DNA from: Tateyamaria pelophila
Lineage (GTDB): Bacteria > Pseudomonadota > Alphaproteobacteria > Rhodobacterales > Rhodobacteraceae
Assembly: GCF_019966495.1 (NCBI RefSeq)
Contig: NZ_JAIMIA010000051.1
Span: 1 to 34,775, forward strand
Length of the DNA: 34,775 nt
Direction of reading: 5' to 3'
The notes beneath the pieces were generated by a model that saw only the letters and a program-made list of their open reading frames with translations, was not told where the DNA came from and did not search any database. Positions 8,963-18,125 of the stretch are shown here, piece by piece; position 1 is the first letter of the stretch, and every line of letters begins with the position of its first letter. The position numbers and the translations under genes were made by a program.

Positions 8963-9147
8963 TTAACGCCTTCTGTTTTCAAAGTGACCGATTACCACCT
9001 TTTCCGACGGGATCATCTTGTTGGTCAATTGCACAGGAACATCCGGTTTGCGCTGATCTTCCTTGACCGCAAATCCGATCTTCCCGTTGTCATGGCCGCC
9101 AACATCGCGCCAGTGCTCAGAGCCGCAACACAGGCGACGGCCATCAT
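8963..9147 (-). pseudogene. Relic of a LivK-type ABC transporter binding protein
   Basis: On the minus strand an ATG at 9147 opens a signal-peptide-like segment (MMAVACVAALSTGAMLAA). In a different, overlapping frame the sequence continues as NGKIGFAVKEDQRKPDVPVQ and then LTNKMIPSEKVVIG. That resembles the conserved early-middle part of branched-chain amino-acid type (LivK/Peripla_BP_6) binding proteins (NGKKIELVVEDDQSKPDVAV type). Signal region and body therefore appear joined by an internal deletion with a frameshift, and everything after VIG is lost. Family assignment rests on recalled consensus. Confidence 0.55.
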
Positions 9148-9221
9148 CTGTCGCGACGTCTTTCGGTTTCACCCCGAGGTATCAGGCTCTCGCCGCCTTT
9201 CTATGGGCGCGTGTCAAGCCC

Positions 9222-10406
9222 TCATGTCACGCGCTGGCGCGTCAGGTATTTCGGATCATCCCAAAGACGATCTTTCATCACCACTTCGATATGGTCGACC
9301 GCGGCGATCACGTCCGCTTCATCGATATAGAGAGGGGTGAAGCCAAAACGCATGATGTCAGGGGCGCGGAAATCGCCGATGACCCCGCGCGCAATCAGGG
9401 CTTGCATGGCGGCGTACCCATTCTCGAATGCAAAGGAGACCTGGCTGCCCCGCCGTGCACTGTCGCGCGGGCTGGCCAGTGTCAGTTGAGGCACGCGGCT
9501 TTCAACATGGTGAATGAAGGTTTCCTGCAAAGCAATTGAAGCGGAACGCATTTCCGCCATATCCACACCTTCCCAAACGGCCAAAGCGGCGTCCAATGCG
9601 GCCATCTGCAGCACCGGCGGCGTGCCCACGCGCATACGCTCGATGCCCCGCGCGGGCCGATACTTGAGATCGAACGCAAATGGCGCGTCATGGCCCAGCC
9701 AGCCGGCCAGGGCGGGCTCCACGTCGTCGGCCAGATCCTTGCGCACATAGATAAATGCAGGCGCGCCCGGCCCGCCATTGAGGTATTTATAGGTGCAGCC
9801 GATGGCAAATTCACAGCCGCTGGCCTCCAGATCTACGGGCACGGCCCCGGCGCTGTGGGCCAGATCCCAGATCATCACGGCACCTGCCTCATGTGCGGTT
9901 TTCGTCATCGAGCCCATCTCGTGCATGCGTCCAGTGCGGTAATCCACTTCGGTCAACATCACGACGGCCACCGTATCGTCGATGGCGCTCGCCACGTCTT
10001 CGGGGGCCACGACACGCAACTCATAGCCGCTATCCAGCGCTTTGATAAGGCCCTCGACCATATACAGATCAGTCGGGAAGTTACCGGAATCGCTGAGAAT
10101 AACCCGACGGTCCGGGCGCATTTTTATCGCCGCCGCAACAGCCTGAAACACTTTGATGGAGAGCGTATCACCAATGACGACGGTGCCTTGCGGTGCCCCG
10201 ATCAAACGCCCGATTGCATCGCCGATCCGGGACGGTTGCGCCATCCAGCCGGATGTGTTCCAGCCCTTGATCAGCTGGGTGCCCCACTCATCCTGTATCA
10301 TCGCCGCGACCCGGTCTTTCACCGTTTTCGGCAATGGCCCAAGCGAGTTCCCATCAAGGTAAATCATGCCCGCAGGCAGGTCGAAAAAGTCTTTTTGCAG
10401 AACCAT
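9222..10406 (-). CDS. kynU: Kynureninase
   Basis: This 394-residue PLP enzyme hydrolyses L-kynurenine to anthranilate and alanine (and 3-hydroxykynurenine to 3-hydroxyanthranilate) in tryptophan catabolism. The start is diagnostic (IYLDGNSLGPLP). D181 in WDLAHSAGAVP should contact the pyridine nitrogen, and K207 in CTYKYLNGGPG should form the PLP Schiff base. The C-terminal FGFTPLYIDEADV motif is intact. Length is slightly short of the usual 400-420 but complete. The other kynurenine-pathway genes are not in the window. It follows choV on the same strand with a 179-nt gap, so co-transcription is uncertain. Confidence 0.95.
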   Translation of the reverse strand: MVLQKDFFDLPAGMIYLDGNSLGPLPKTVKDRVAAMIQDEWGTQLIKGWNTSGWMAQPSRIGDAIGRLIGAPQGTVVIGDTLSIKVFQAVAAAIKMRPDRRVILSDSGNFPTDLYMVEGLIKALDSGYELRVVAPEDVASAIDDTVAVVMLTEVDYRTGRMHEMGSMTKTAHEAGAVMIWDLAHSAGAVPVDLEASGCEFAIGCTYKYLNGGPGAPAFIYVRKDLADDVEPALAGWLGHDAPFAFDLKYRPARGIERMRVGTPPVLQMAALDAALAVWEGVDMAEMRSASIALQETFIHHVESRVPQLTLASPRDSARRGSQVSFAFENGYAAMQALIARGVIGDFRAPDIMRFGFTPLYIDEADVIAAVDHIEVVMKDRLWDDPKYLTRQRVT

Positions 10407-10585
10407 CTAGGGGATCCTCTTACAGTTCATTCTTGGGTCAGCGTTCCAATTTCATAACCCATTTTTTGCGAGCCTGGCCTGACCCTCACTCCGGCGCGGA
10501 AGATCATGGACGGCTGACGTCAACAGCGGCATAGCATGTGCAGCAGACAGCAGCAGGCGCAATCTTGTCACCTCACAGCCGCCCG

Positions 10586-11593
10586 TCACTGCGCGATACG
10601 GTTGAGAACACTCTCGCGCGAAACGATGCCGATCGCGGTGTTGTTTTCGACAACTTGCAGGATGGGGGCGTCGTGCAATTCAAGCAAGATGTCCTTCACC
10701 GGAAGTTCCACGTCGATCCGCGGGCCTTCACCAGCCCCTTCCACCATGACATCGCGGGCCGTCAGAACGCCAAGCGGGTTCATATGTGCGACGAAATCAG
10801 CGACATAAGGATTGATCGGATTGGTGAAAATATCACGCGGGGAGCCACATTGTACGATCCGGCCGCCCTCCATGATGGCAATGCGATTTCCGATCTTGAA
10901 CGCTTCGTCCAGGTCATGGCTGACGAAAATGATCGTGCGGTTCCGCTTGGTCTGCAATTCCAGCAATTCATCCTGAAGCCGCGCGCGGATGAGCGGATCA
11001 AGGGCGGAAAACGGCTCGTCCATGAGCAAAATCGGCGCGTCGGTGGCAAAGGCACGCGCCAGCCCGACACGCTGCTGCATGCCCCCGGACAACTCTCCCA
11101 CGAGGGCATCCGCCCGATCGGCCAATCCGACCAGCGCCAGTTCCTCGTCTACGCGGGCATGGCGGTCCTTGACCGACATGCCGCCCAATTCCAAACCAAG
11201 GCCGACATTGTCGCGCACCGTGCGCCATGGCAGCAAGCCGAATTGTTGAAATACCATCGCGACCTGCTTCAACCGGATCGCGCGGAGCGTCCGTGCATTG
11301 GCGGTGGTCACTGAATCCATGCCCGAAGGCCCGGCCACACGCACATCGCCGCGCACCACCTGGTTGAGACCATTGACGGAGCGCAGCAAGGTCGATTTGC
11401 CAGAACCAGACAGGCCCATCAGGACGAGTATCTCGCCTTCCTCGACGGTCAGCGAGCAGTTATGCACGCCAAGGACCTGCCCTGTCTCCGCGTTGATCTC
11501 CGCCCGCTCCTTGCCCGCGTCCATCATCGGCAAAGCCTGTTCAGGATGATCCCCGAACACGATGGAAACATTGTCAAAAATCACGGCACTCAT
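10586..11593 (-). CDS. choV: Choline ABC transporter ATP-binding protein
   Basis: A 335-residue ATPase of the osmoprotectant/choline importer class (ProV/OpuAA-like) that powers ChoW. Walker A is GLSGSGKST (about 60-68), the signature is LSGGMQQRVGLARA, and Walker B is ILLMDEPFSALDP. An N-terminal extension (DHPEQALPMMDAGKERAEI) and the C-terminal regulatory tail (about 270-335) fit the choline-specific subgroup. The ATG overlaps the choW stop by 4 nt. It is the last gene of choX-choW-choV. Confidence 0.92.
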   Translation of the reverse strand: MSAVIFDNVSIVFGDHPEQALPMMDAGKERAEINAETGQVLGVHNCSLTVEEGEILVLMGLSGSGKSTLLRSVNGLNQVVRGDVRVAGPSGMDSVTTANARTLRAIRLKQVAMVFQQFGLLPWRTVRDNVGLGLELGGMSVKDRHARVDEELALVGLADRADALVGELSGGMQQRVGLARAFATDAPILLMDEPFSALDPLIRARLQDELLELQTKRNRTIIFVSHDLDEAFKIGNRIAIMEGGRIVQCGSPRDIFTNPINPYVADFVAHMNPLGVLTARDVMVEGAGEGPRIDVELPVKDILLELHDAPILQVVENNTAIGIVSRESVLNRIAQ

Positions 11594-12441
11594 GACCGGT
11601 TCACCCGCAGCATGCGATCCAGAATGATCGCGACGACAACGATCACCAACCCGCTTTCAAAGCCCAGCCCCTTGTCGACACGGTTGAGCGCGCTGACGAC
11701 CGGTTTGCCAAGCCCGTTGGCCCCGACCAGCGCCGAGATGACGACCATGGACAATGACAGCATGATGGTCTGGTTGAGACCCGCCATGATCTGCGGGAAC
11801 GCCGATGGCAATTCCACTTTCCACAAAAGCTGCCGCCCCGTAGCTCCAAAGGACTGTGCCGCTTCGATCAGCGGTTTTGGCGTGTTGGATACCCCCAGAT
11901 GGGTCAGTCGGATTGGTGCCGGCAAAACGAAGATGACCGTCGCGACCAGCCCCGGAACCTCGCCCAGACCAAAAAAAACAATGGCTGGAATGAGATAAAC
12001 GAAAGTCGGCAAGGTCTGCATGATATCGAGCACGGGCAGGACAAAAGAATAGAGCCGCGGCCTGTGCGCCATTGCAATCCCGATTGGCACCCCGATGGAC
12101 ATGCACAGCAGACACGCGGACAGCACGAGGGTCAGCGTCTCTATCGTTTCTTCCCAATAGCCCTGATTGAGGATGAAGAGAAAGCCGAGGCCCACGAAAG
12201 CGCAGACTTTCCAGTTGCGCTGTAGCACCCACGCGAACCCGACGAAAATCACGATCAGGATCAGGGCCGGAATGGTCTCAAACGTCCATAAAATCGCCCC
12301 GGTCATCGCTTCCAGTATTGCGGCCAGACCGTCAAAGAACCAGATCATGTGGGTTTCGAGCCAGTCGAACGCAGCCTCGGCTGCGTCGTCCACCGGGATC
12401 TTGTAATCAGCAAGCCAGTCGAGGCTCAAAAACGAGTCCAT
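11590..12441 (-). CDS. choW: Choline ABC transporter permease
   Basis: A 283-residue inner-membrane permease of the ProW/OpuAB type. The N-terminus starts with the amphipathic LSLDWLADYKIPVDDAAEAA segment and then has about six membrane helices. The typical binding-protein-dependent transport loop with VPIGIAMAHRP and EAAQSFGATGRQLLWKVELP (EAA loop contacting the ATPase) is present. It lies between choX and choV in the standard order. Substrate assignment follows from the adjacent ChoX ligand-site match. Confidence 0.92.
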   Translation of the reverse strand: MDSFLSLDWLADYKIPVDDAAEAAFDWLETHMIWFFDGLAAILEAMTGAILWTFETIPALILIVIFVGFAWVLQRNWKVCAFVGLGFLFILNQGYWEETIETLTLVLSACLLCMSIGVPIGIAMAHRPRLYSFVLPVLDIMQTLPTFVYLIPAIVFFGLGEVPGLVATVIFVLPAPIRLTHLGVSNTPKPLIEAAQSFGATGRQLLWKVELPSAFPQIMAGLNQTIMLSLSMVVISALVGANGLGKPVVSALNRVDKGLGFESGLVIVVVAIILDRMLRVNRS

Positions 12442-12471
12442 GAGGTCAAACCTTTAGCCGCTCTGGTATTG

Positions 12472-12495
12472 GGGCAGGCCAGCGCTGGCCTGCCC
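12472..12495 (-). terminator. Intercistronic hairpin between choX and choW
   Basis: A perfect palindrome: GGGCAGGCC (12472-12480), central AGCGCT, then GGCCTGCCC (12487-12495). It sits in the 61-nt gap between the choX stop and the choW start and has no T-run. Such hairpins commonly stabilise the upstream mRNA or dampen read-through, so that binding protein exceeds permease. Confidence 0.65.
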
Positions 12496-12502
12496 GGATG
12501 TC

Positions 12503-13426
12503 TTAAAGGCCGAGGGCCGACCTGGCCGCTGCCATCGCATCGCCGCCGTCCTGGGTGGTCACACCGTCCAGCCAAACCTCCAGAACGCCGGGGTTGGCCG
12601 TCAGCCATGCGGTCGCGGCTTCGTCCGGGTCCGTACCGTCGTTCAGAATGGCCCCCATGATCTCGTTCTCCATCGCGAGCGAGAATTCGAGGTTTTTCAG
12701 GAACTGCCCGACATTCGGGCAGGCTTCGGTATAGCCTGCGGTCACGTTTGTCGCCACTTCGGCGCCGCCAAGGTTGGGTCCGAACCAATCGTCGCCGCCT
12801 TCAAGATAGGTCATATCGAAATTCGCGTTCATCGGATGCGGCTCCCATCCAAGGAAAATGATAGGCGCGTCGCGCTTGGACTGACGTTCCACTTGCGCCA
12901 GCATCCCCTGCTCCGAGCTTTCGACAAGGTCGAACCCTTTGAGGCCAAACGCATCCGCGTCGATCATATCGAGGATCAGGCGGTTGCCATCATTGCCGGA
13001 CTCGATGCCGTAAATCTCGCCATCCAGCGCCTCCGCATTCGCAGCGATCGCCTCAAAACTGTCGATCCCGAGGGCCGCACCGGCCGCATTGGTGGCCAGC
13101 GTATATTTTGCGCCCGTCAGGTTGACGCGGACGGTTTCGACCGTGCCCGCTTCCAGATAGGGCGCAATATCGGCTTCCATCGTGGGCATCCAGTTGCCCA
13201 GGAACACATCCACATCGCCCTTGGCGAGCGAGATATAGGTCACCGGTACAGACAATGTCTCGATCTCGGTTTCATAGCCCAGCGCTTGCAACAGGACGGT
13301 TGTCGCGGCGGTGGTGGCCGTGATGTCGGTCCAGCCCACATCCGAGAACGTGACTGTGCTGCAATCTGCGAGTGCCGGACTGGCGGCGATGATTGCCAGA
13401 GCTGAAAGGCCGTTGCGTATGTTCAT
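12503..13426 (-). CDS. choX: Choline-binding periplasmic protein
   Basis: A 307-residue type II periplasmic binding protein with a signal peptide (1-20, cleavage after SPALA). Compared with my recollection of the Sinorhizobium meliloti ChoX site, every recalled ligand residue is found at a constant offset of 11. The aromatic box is W32, W79, Y108 and W194, with D34 and N145 as polar contacts (segments VGWTDI, LGNWMP, GAKYTL, LGWEPHP, ESGNDG). This supports choline (possibly acetylcholine) rather than glycine betaine as ligand. A clear AGGGGAG ribosome site precedes the start. Imported choline would feed betaine synthesis or catabolism encoded elsewhere. Confidence 0.94.
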   Translation of the reverse strand: MNIRNGLSALAIIAASPALADCSTVTFSDVGWTDITATTAATTVLLQALGYETEIETLSVPVTYISLAKGDVDVFLGNWMPTMEADIAPYLEAGTVETVRVNLTGAKYTLATNAAGAALGIDSFEAIAANAEALDGEIYGIESGNDGNRLILDMIDADAFGLKGFDLVESSEQGMLAQVERQSKRDAPIIFLGWEPHPMNANFDMTYLEGGDDWFGPNLGGAEVATNVTAGYTEACPNVGQFLKNLEFSLAMENEIMGAILNDGTDPDEAATAWLTANPGVLEVWLDGVTTQDGGDAMAAARSALGL

Positions 13427-13949
13427 TGAGAATCTCCCCTAGAGTTTTTTTGGCGCGCTCCTGACTTCAAGGCGTGCACGGACAGTTGCGCTTTCTACCT
13501 AAGCGTTTGCGCGCGCCCAAAATTTCTGGGCACACCGTATACAACGCATCGCCTGAGTAAAGCGGAATTGTCCCCGGTCAAATCCATGCTACAGTCGGGC
13601 ATGCGGTGTCCTCCACCCCGCGCGCGCAATGCAACTGTAGCGCAGCGACACCCGGACATGCGTTTGGTCGCTTTTTGCTCAAGTCCATTTGGAACGGCTA
13701 CGGCGCAGACCCCTGCCCCACCGGCAAACGAGCCTGTAAGACATCAAAGGGAATCAGCATGGGCAGCCGACCGGAAATGCCGAGCTGCGCAGTCAGACGG
13801 AGCAAGCGCGTCGGAGGCGAAATCCCCTTCGGACCATACTACCAGCCGTTGAAAGACTGGAGCGTCCCACCGCAGCTGAAACGTGACAAAACCAACCTTT
13901 CGTGGTATCGACGGGCATTATTTTTTGAATTTTGAACGCAAGGCACGCG
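13427..13949. other. Divergent intergenic region between choX and the DyP cassette
   Basis: About 520 bp. Several frames are open on the plus strand (for example 13606-13935), but their translations look like random Pro/Arg/Ser-rich sequence with no ribosome site or family resemblance. The region should contain promoters for choXWV (minus) and the peroxidase cassette (plus). I cannot identify specific operator sites. Confidence 0.45.
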
Positions 13950-14591
13950 ATGACAAATATTGCTGGCAAAGCTTATGCCATGAATGTGCTCACCCCAAGC
14001 AAGCCGCGGATAACCTGGATCAACAGGCTGCTTTTCATGGCTGCGCGCGGCATGCCCGAACGGCTTTTCGGGCTACTTGGCCTCTCCCTGATCCACTTTG
14101 CCCGGTGGGTCATCATCAAGCCCGAAGACTGGCCAGATCTTGGGCAAGGCAAACAGACGCTCGAGAATGACTACATGCTGTTCTGTTCCAATTTTAACGG
14201 GACCTGGGATCAGTATATCGACGCGTTCTCGGATGGCATTCCAAACGGGTTGAACCTTTTTTGGTTCTCGGCAACGAAATACCCGCTTTCTGTTCCGATC
14301 ACGCCGTTCAAGGATTACATCACGCACAATCAGATCAGCACCGATTACTATTACAACGCAACACCGGGTGCGGCACAGCGTGACATCAAGACGTCGGTTC
14401 TGACCTATGACGTGCTGCTGGGCCTGGAAGAGGCGCACAAGACCCAAACGCCCGAAGAGTTCGCGCAAACCTACAAGGCTGCCTTGGGTAAAGTGCAGGC
14501 AGGCTTTGGCGATGCCGGGTTTGGCCCCGTCGCCAGCCTCAGCACGGAACGCGCCGATATCAATCGCGGTGCCTATATTCACAGCCGCTAG
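13950..14591 (+). CDS. Uncharacterised DyP-associated protein A
   Basis: A 213-residue protein of no family I can name. ATG 13950 (AAGG 7 nt upstream) was preferred over an in-frame TTG at 13932. It has no signal peptide; a hydrophobic patch lies at about 38-56. The core reads IHFARWVII (48-56), YMLFCSNFNGTWDQYIDAF (75-93), then WFSATKYP and FKDYITHNQISTDYYY (120-135). The same order of landmarks occurs in the next gene (HLARMFVL, YLVFCADID, the DFATYLDRCHVETT block), so the two appear to be distant relatives. It lies 18 nt upstream of the next gene and in one operon with a DyP peroxidase. Function unknown; a peroxidase-linked role is inference. Confidence 0.8.
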   Translation: MTNIAGKAYAMNVLTPSKPRITWINRLLFMAARGMPERLFGLLGLSLIHFARWVIIKPEDWPDLGQGKQTLENDYMLFCSNFNGTWDQYIDAFSDGIPNGLNLFWFSATKYPLSVPITPFKDYITHNQISTDYYYNATPGAAQRDIKTSVLTYDVLLGLEEAHKTQTPEEFAQTYKAALGKVQAGFGDAGFGPVASLSTERADINRGAYIHSR

Positions 14592-14609
14592 AGCGCAGGG
14601 AGAATTGCC

Positions 14610-15614
14610 ATGCCAGATCTCGACAGTGGGCACATCTTTCTGACGACCCTCGCGCCCATTCGCGACAGTGCGACAGCCCCCAAGCATACGTCCTTCACCC
14701 AGGCCGTGCGCATCGCCCTTGCCAAACTGCCCACCGCGTTGCAATCGCCCGCGACGGTCAAGACCGGGGTCAACAGCCCCTTTTCCCGCAACCGTCGGAC
14801 CCACCTCGCGCGCATGTTTGTGCTCAACGACATTGTCTATAACGGTCGGGTTGGCAAAAACGCCCTTGCCGCATCCCTCACGGGCGATGATCCGTCCGTG
14901 GTGCAACCCGTCGACAGGCTCAACACCTCTTATCTGGTCTTTTGCGCCGACATTGACGCCGTCGAAGAAGATGGCGCGCGCCTGCCGACCCATCTGACAC
15001 CGGAACAACAGCGCAGCGTCCGCGCCTCCTATGCCTGTGAGTTGTGGAACACGATGGAGGATGATCTGCGCGAAATTTACGTCAATTGCGAGGGCTTCGA
15101 GAACGTGGTGACAGCGCAGGACTTCGCCACCTATCTTGACCGCTGCCATGTGGAAACCACGATGCCCTTTCACGACTACTACCTCAAGTTGCCCGAATTC
15201 AATCGACTGCCCGTCAAGATGCTGCTGGCGGCCGTTGGTCTGCCCGCGCTCTTTGCACTCATTGGCCTTGTGCTGCGATTGTTTGGGGTGATGACCATGC
15301 CGATCTTTGGCACAAACACCCTGCTTGCCTTTGTGGGTGGTCTGCTCGTCGCCGGGGTCGCGGGCTTTGTGGCGGTCAAACACGCGATCAGGAACGGAGA
15401 GAAACCTCTGGCCCCGGGCAAATACGACGACCTACCATCCGTTCTCAAAGCGCTCTATATGCAGCAGCAATTCGCGGACTTTGCCGTGGACGCACAAGGG
15501 GCTTCGCCCCAGGACCTGCATGACAGCTTTGGCGCCTTTCTGGAACAGCACAAACCGAGCGACCGCTCAGGCCCGACGCAGCCCCCTGGTGTCATCGCGA
15601 CACCGAAATCCTGA
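14610..15614 (+). CDS. Uncharacterised DyP-associated membrane protein B
   Basis: A 334-residue protein with a soluble N-terminal region (about 1-200) and two predicted membrane helices at about 204-225 and 236-257, joined by a short loop (GVMTMPIFG). A hydrophilic tail of about 75 residues follows. The N-terminal region repeats the landmarks of protein A: HLARMFVLNDI (65-75), YLVFCADIDA (108-117), then IYVNCEGFENVV and FATYLDRCHVETTMPFHDYY. It has a strong AGGGAGA ribosome site. It would tether an A-like domain at the inner membrane. I recognise no catalytic motif. The peroxidase gene starts 17 nt downstream. Confidence 0.8.
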   Translation: MPDLDSGHIFLTTLAPIRDSATAPKHTSFTQAVRIALAKLPTALQSPATVKTGVNSPFSRNRRTHLARMFVLNDIVYNGRVGKNALAASLTGDDPSVVQPVDRLNTSYLVFCADIDAVEEDGARLPTHLTPEQQRSVRASYACELWNTMEDDLREIYVNCEGFENVVTAQDFATYLDRCHVETTMPFHDYYLKLPEFNRLPVKMLLAAVGLPALFALIGLVLRLFGVMTMPIFGTNTLLAFVGGLLVAGVAGFVAVKHAIRNGEKPLAPGKYDDLPSVLKALYMQQQFADFAVDAQGASPQDLHDSFGAFLEQHKPSDRSGPTQPPGVIATPKS

Positions 15615-15631
15615 AGCAAGGCGGATAACAC

Positions 15632-17299
15632 ATGGCACGCACGCTCAACCTCCATGACATTCAGGGCAATGTCGTTCGCGCTTACGGCCGCTTTTCTTTT
15701 CCATTCGCGCGCTACTTCTTTTTCAACATCTCCGACGCAGCCGAAGGCCGCAAATTCGTCGATGACGTCCGCAGGCATGTCACCACGGCTGCGCGCTGGC
15801 CCGAAGAGGCAGAGAAACCGGACTGTACCGTCAACATCGGATTCAGCTTTCTCGGCCTTTGGAAACTGGAAGTTCCCCCGCGCACGCTCAGGGGGATGCC
15901 GTTTGAATTTGCGGAAGGGATGAAAGACCGTGCCTTTGTTCTGGGCGACCGGAACACAAGCGAGGTTGCGGCCGACGATCCGGATTGGGATGCCCATTGG
16001 GATCCGATCTGGCGGGCGAACCGCCAAGGCGGTGATGGCGGGCGCGATGATGTACATATCTGGGTTTCGTTGAACGCCCAGTTGAAAACAATCGGCGCGA
16101 CCGATCCGGTCGATGCCTTGGAAGAACGTACGCAATGGCTCCGCGATCTCTGCACGGCGTCCAATTCCGGCGTGCGTCTGTTGTCCGGGATCGGACCGGA
16201 CGGCACGGGTGATTATCAATCCGCCCACGCGATCTTTGAAAAGCACGGTGACATGATGTTGCCGTCACCCAAGGAGCATTTCGGATTTTCCGACGGGATC
16301 GGCGATCCGGTGTTTGACGGCCAGTATCCTGCCGAAAAGATGAAAACCAGCGTGATCGGACGCGGCAAACGGGTTGATGGCAAATGGGTCCCCATCGCCA
16401 CCGGCGAGTTTTTGCTGGGCCATCCGGACGAAAGCCAGGAACTGCCCCCTGCCGCGATGCCCCCGGAGTTTTCGCAAAACGGCACATTCATGGCCTTTCG
16501 CAAACTGCATGAGAACGTTTCCAGCTTTGACGAAGTCGTGAGCGAAGAGGCCAAACGTTTTGCCACCGTCATGGACATTCCGGAACAGGAAGCCCGCGAA
16601 ACCCTGCGCGCAAAAATGTGCGGACGCTGGTCAGACGGAGTACCTCTTGCGGTGGTGCCCACCTTTGAGTCGTGGCAGGCGTTCCGGGCTGAAAAGGGCT
16701 TTGACGACCCCGACCCGATGGTGGCGGTCCAAAACCACACGGCCTATCTGCGCTCACCCGAAGCGTCTGATTTCCGCTATGCCGACGATATGCCGGGTTT
16801 CAAGGTGCCGGGCGGCGCCCATATCCGGCGTATGAACACGCGCGATTATCTTGACCCGCTGAACAAGCCGGGCGTCGACGCCTCGGGCAAGCCCTATCCC
16901 AACCACGACGCAACCCATGCGCTGAACAAACGCCGCCGCGTCTTGCGCCGCGGGCTGCCATATGGGGCCTCCGACCCGGCACAGAATACGGATCAGACAG
17001 AGCAAGGTGTCGCGTTGATGATCCTCGGAACCAGCCTGTTCCGGCAGTTCGAGTTCGTCCAGCAACAATGGGTGCAATACGGGCTCGACTTTCATCAGGG
17101 CAACAACACCTGCCCCATGCTGGGTGATCACAGTGTCCATACCCGCCACACGATCACGTCCGACCCAAAGAGTGGCAAACCGCCCTACATCATGAGCAAA
17201 CTCAAGACATTCGTGGAATGCCGGGGCGGAGAGTATTTTTTCGTCCCCTCGATGACGGCGCTGCGCCTGATTGCCATGGGGGTGGTTGATCCGACCTGA
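15632..17299 (+). CDS. DyP-type heme peroxidase family protein
   Basis: A 555-residue dye-decolourising (DyP) family heme peroxidase, of the longer type (about 500 residues or more). The family motif GFSDGIGDP carries the distal aspartate D221. The proximal heme ligand is H397 in GAHIRRMNTRD, and the distal arginine is in RRGLPYG (R439/R440). LMILGTSLFRQFEFVQQQW is the conserved C-terminal helix. No signal peptide or Tat motif is visible, so it is probably cytoplasmic, perhaps recruited to the membrane by protein B. It likely oxidises a reductant with hydrogen peroxide; the substrate is unknown. Last gene of the cassette. Confidence 0.88.
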   Translation: MARTLNLHDIQGNVVRAYGRFSFPFARYFFFNISDAAEGRKFVDDVRRHVTTAARWPEEAEKPDCTVNIGFSFLGLWKLEVPPRTLRGMPFEFAEGMKDRAFVLGDRNTSEVAADDPDWDAHWDPIWRANRQGGDGGRDDVHIWVSLNAQLKTIGATDPVDALEERTQWLRDLCTASNSGVRLLSGIGPDGTGDYQSAHAIFEKHGDMMLPSPKEHFGFSDGIGDPVFDGQYPAEKMKTSVIGRGKRVDGKWVPIATGEFLLGHPDESQELPPAAMPPEFSQNGTFMAFRKLHENVSSFDEVVSEEAKRFATVMDIPEQEARETLRAKMCGRWSDGVPLAVVPTFESWQAFRAEKGFDDPDPMVAVQNHTAYLRSPEASDFRYADDMPGFKVPGGAHIRRMNTRDYLDPLNKPGVDASGKPYPNHDATHALNKRRRVLRRGLPYGASDPAQNTDQTEQGVALMILGTSLFRQFEFVQQQWVQYGLDFHQGNNTCPMLGDHSVHTRHTITSDPKSGKPPYIMSKLKTFVECRGGEYFFVPSMTALRLIAMGVVDPT

Positions 17300-17396
17300 T
17301 GCAGGGGCGCGGCCCACGACGGGTGCGGCTCAAAAGAACCTGACCCGCGACAAGGACAACACCGCCGGCTCAAACCAGGACGTAAAAGGCCGCCGA

Positions 17397-18125
17397 TCAG
17401 TGGTTCAGAATTTTCGACAGGAAGTCCTTGGCCCGTTCGCTCACAGGGTTGTCGAAGAATTCAGTGGTTGGTCTGTCTTCGATGATTGCACCCTCGTCCA
17501 TGAAGATGACCCGGTCAGCTACCTTGCGCGCAAATCCCATCTCGTGCGTCACGACCATCATCGTCATCCCTTCCTGGGCCAGTTCAACCATGACATCGAG
17601 CACCTCCTTGATCATTTCAGGGTCAAGCGCCGAGGTAGGTTCGTCAAAGAGCATGGCGATCGGATCCATCGCGAGCGACCTTGCAATCGCAATGCGCTGC
17701 TGCTGACCGCCCGACAATTGGCTGGGATACTTCTTGACATGATCGGCCATCCCGACCCGTGCGAGCAGTTTTTCCGCCCGCGCGACCGCTTCACTCCGGC
17801 TTCGGCCCAAGACCTTTTCTTGTGCAAGACACAGGTTTTCGAGCACCGACATATGCGGGTAAAGTTCAAAGTGCTGAAAGACCATGCCGATGCGTGACCT
17901 GAGGGCGGTCAGGTTTGCGTGTTTGGCCGTGACCTCGTCCCCATCGACGGTGATCCTGCCCTCCTGCACCGGTTCCAGACCGTTGACGCATTTGATCAGC
18001 GTCGATTTACCCGATCCCGAAGGGCCGCACACCACAACGACTTCACCCTTTTTGACGCTGGTGGTGCAGTCCGTCAGGACGCGGAAATCACTGTACCACT
18101 TGCTGATGTTCTCAATGCTGATCAT
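17397..18125 (-). CDS. Amino-acid ABC transporter ATP-binding protein (GltL/GlnQ type)
   Basis: A 242-residue ATPase of the polar amino-acid importer family. Walker A is GPSGSGKST, the signature is [15 protein letters not shown], Walker B is [13 protein letters not shown], and the switch histidine lies in VVTHEMGFA. It is the distal gene of the four-gene importer, and its start overlaps the preceding permease stop by 4 nt. The family closely matches glutamate/aspartate GltL, but the ATPase does not define the substrate. Confidence 0.94.
   Translation of the reverse strand: MISIENISKWYSDFRVLTDCTTSVKKGEVVVVCGPSGSGKSTLIKCVNGLEPVQEGRITVDGDEVTAKHANLTALRSRIGMVFQHFELYPHMSVLENLCLAQEKVLGRSRSEAVARAEKLLARVGMADHVKKYPSQLSGGQQQRIAIARSLAMDPIAMLFDEPTSALDPEMIKEVLDVMVELAQEGMTMMVVTHEMGFARKVADRVIFMDEGAIIEDRPTTEFFDNPVSERAKDFLSKILNH

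Noticed and set aside
13606-13935. Plus-strand open frame of 109 codons before the DyP cassette
   Set aside because: No ribosome site and no homology. It overlaps another equally unconvincing frame and ends just before the real gene.
14073-15383. Minus-strand open frame of 436 codons opposite DyP-associated genes A and B
   Set aside because: Length is striking, but its translation is His/Arg/Gly-rich with no motif. The plus-strand genes have ribosome sites, tight operon spacing and mutual similarity.
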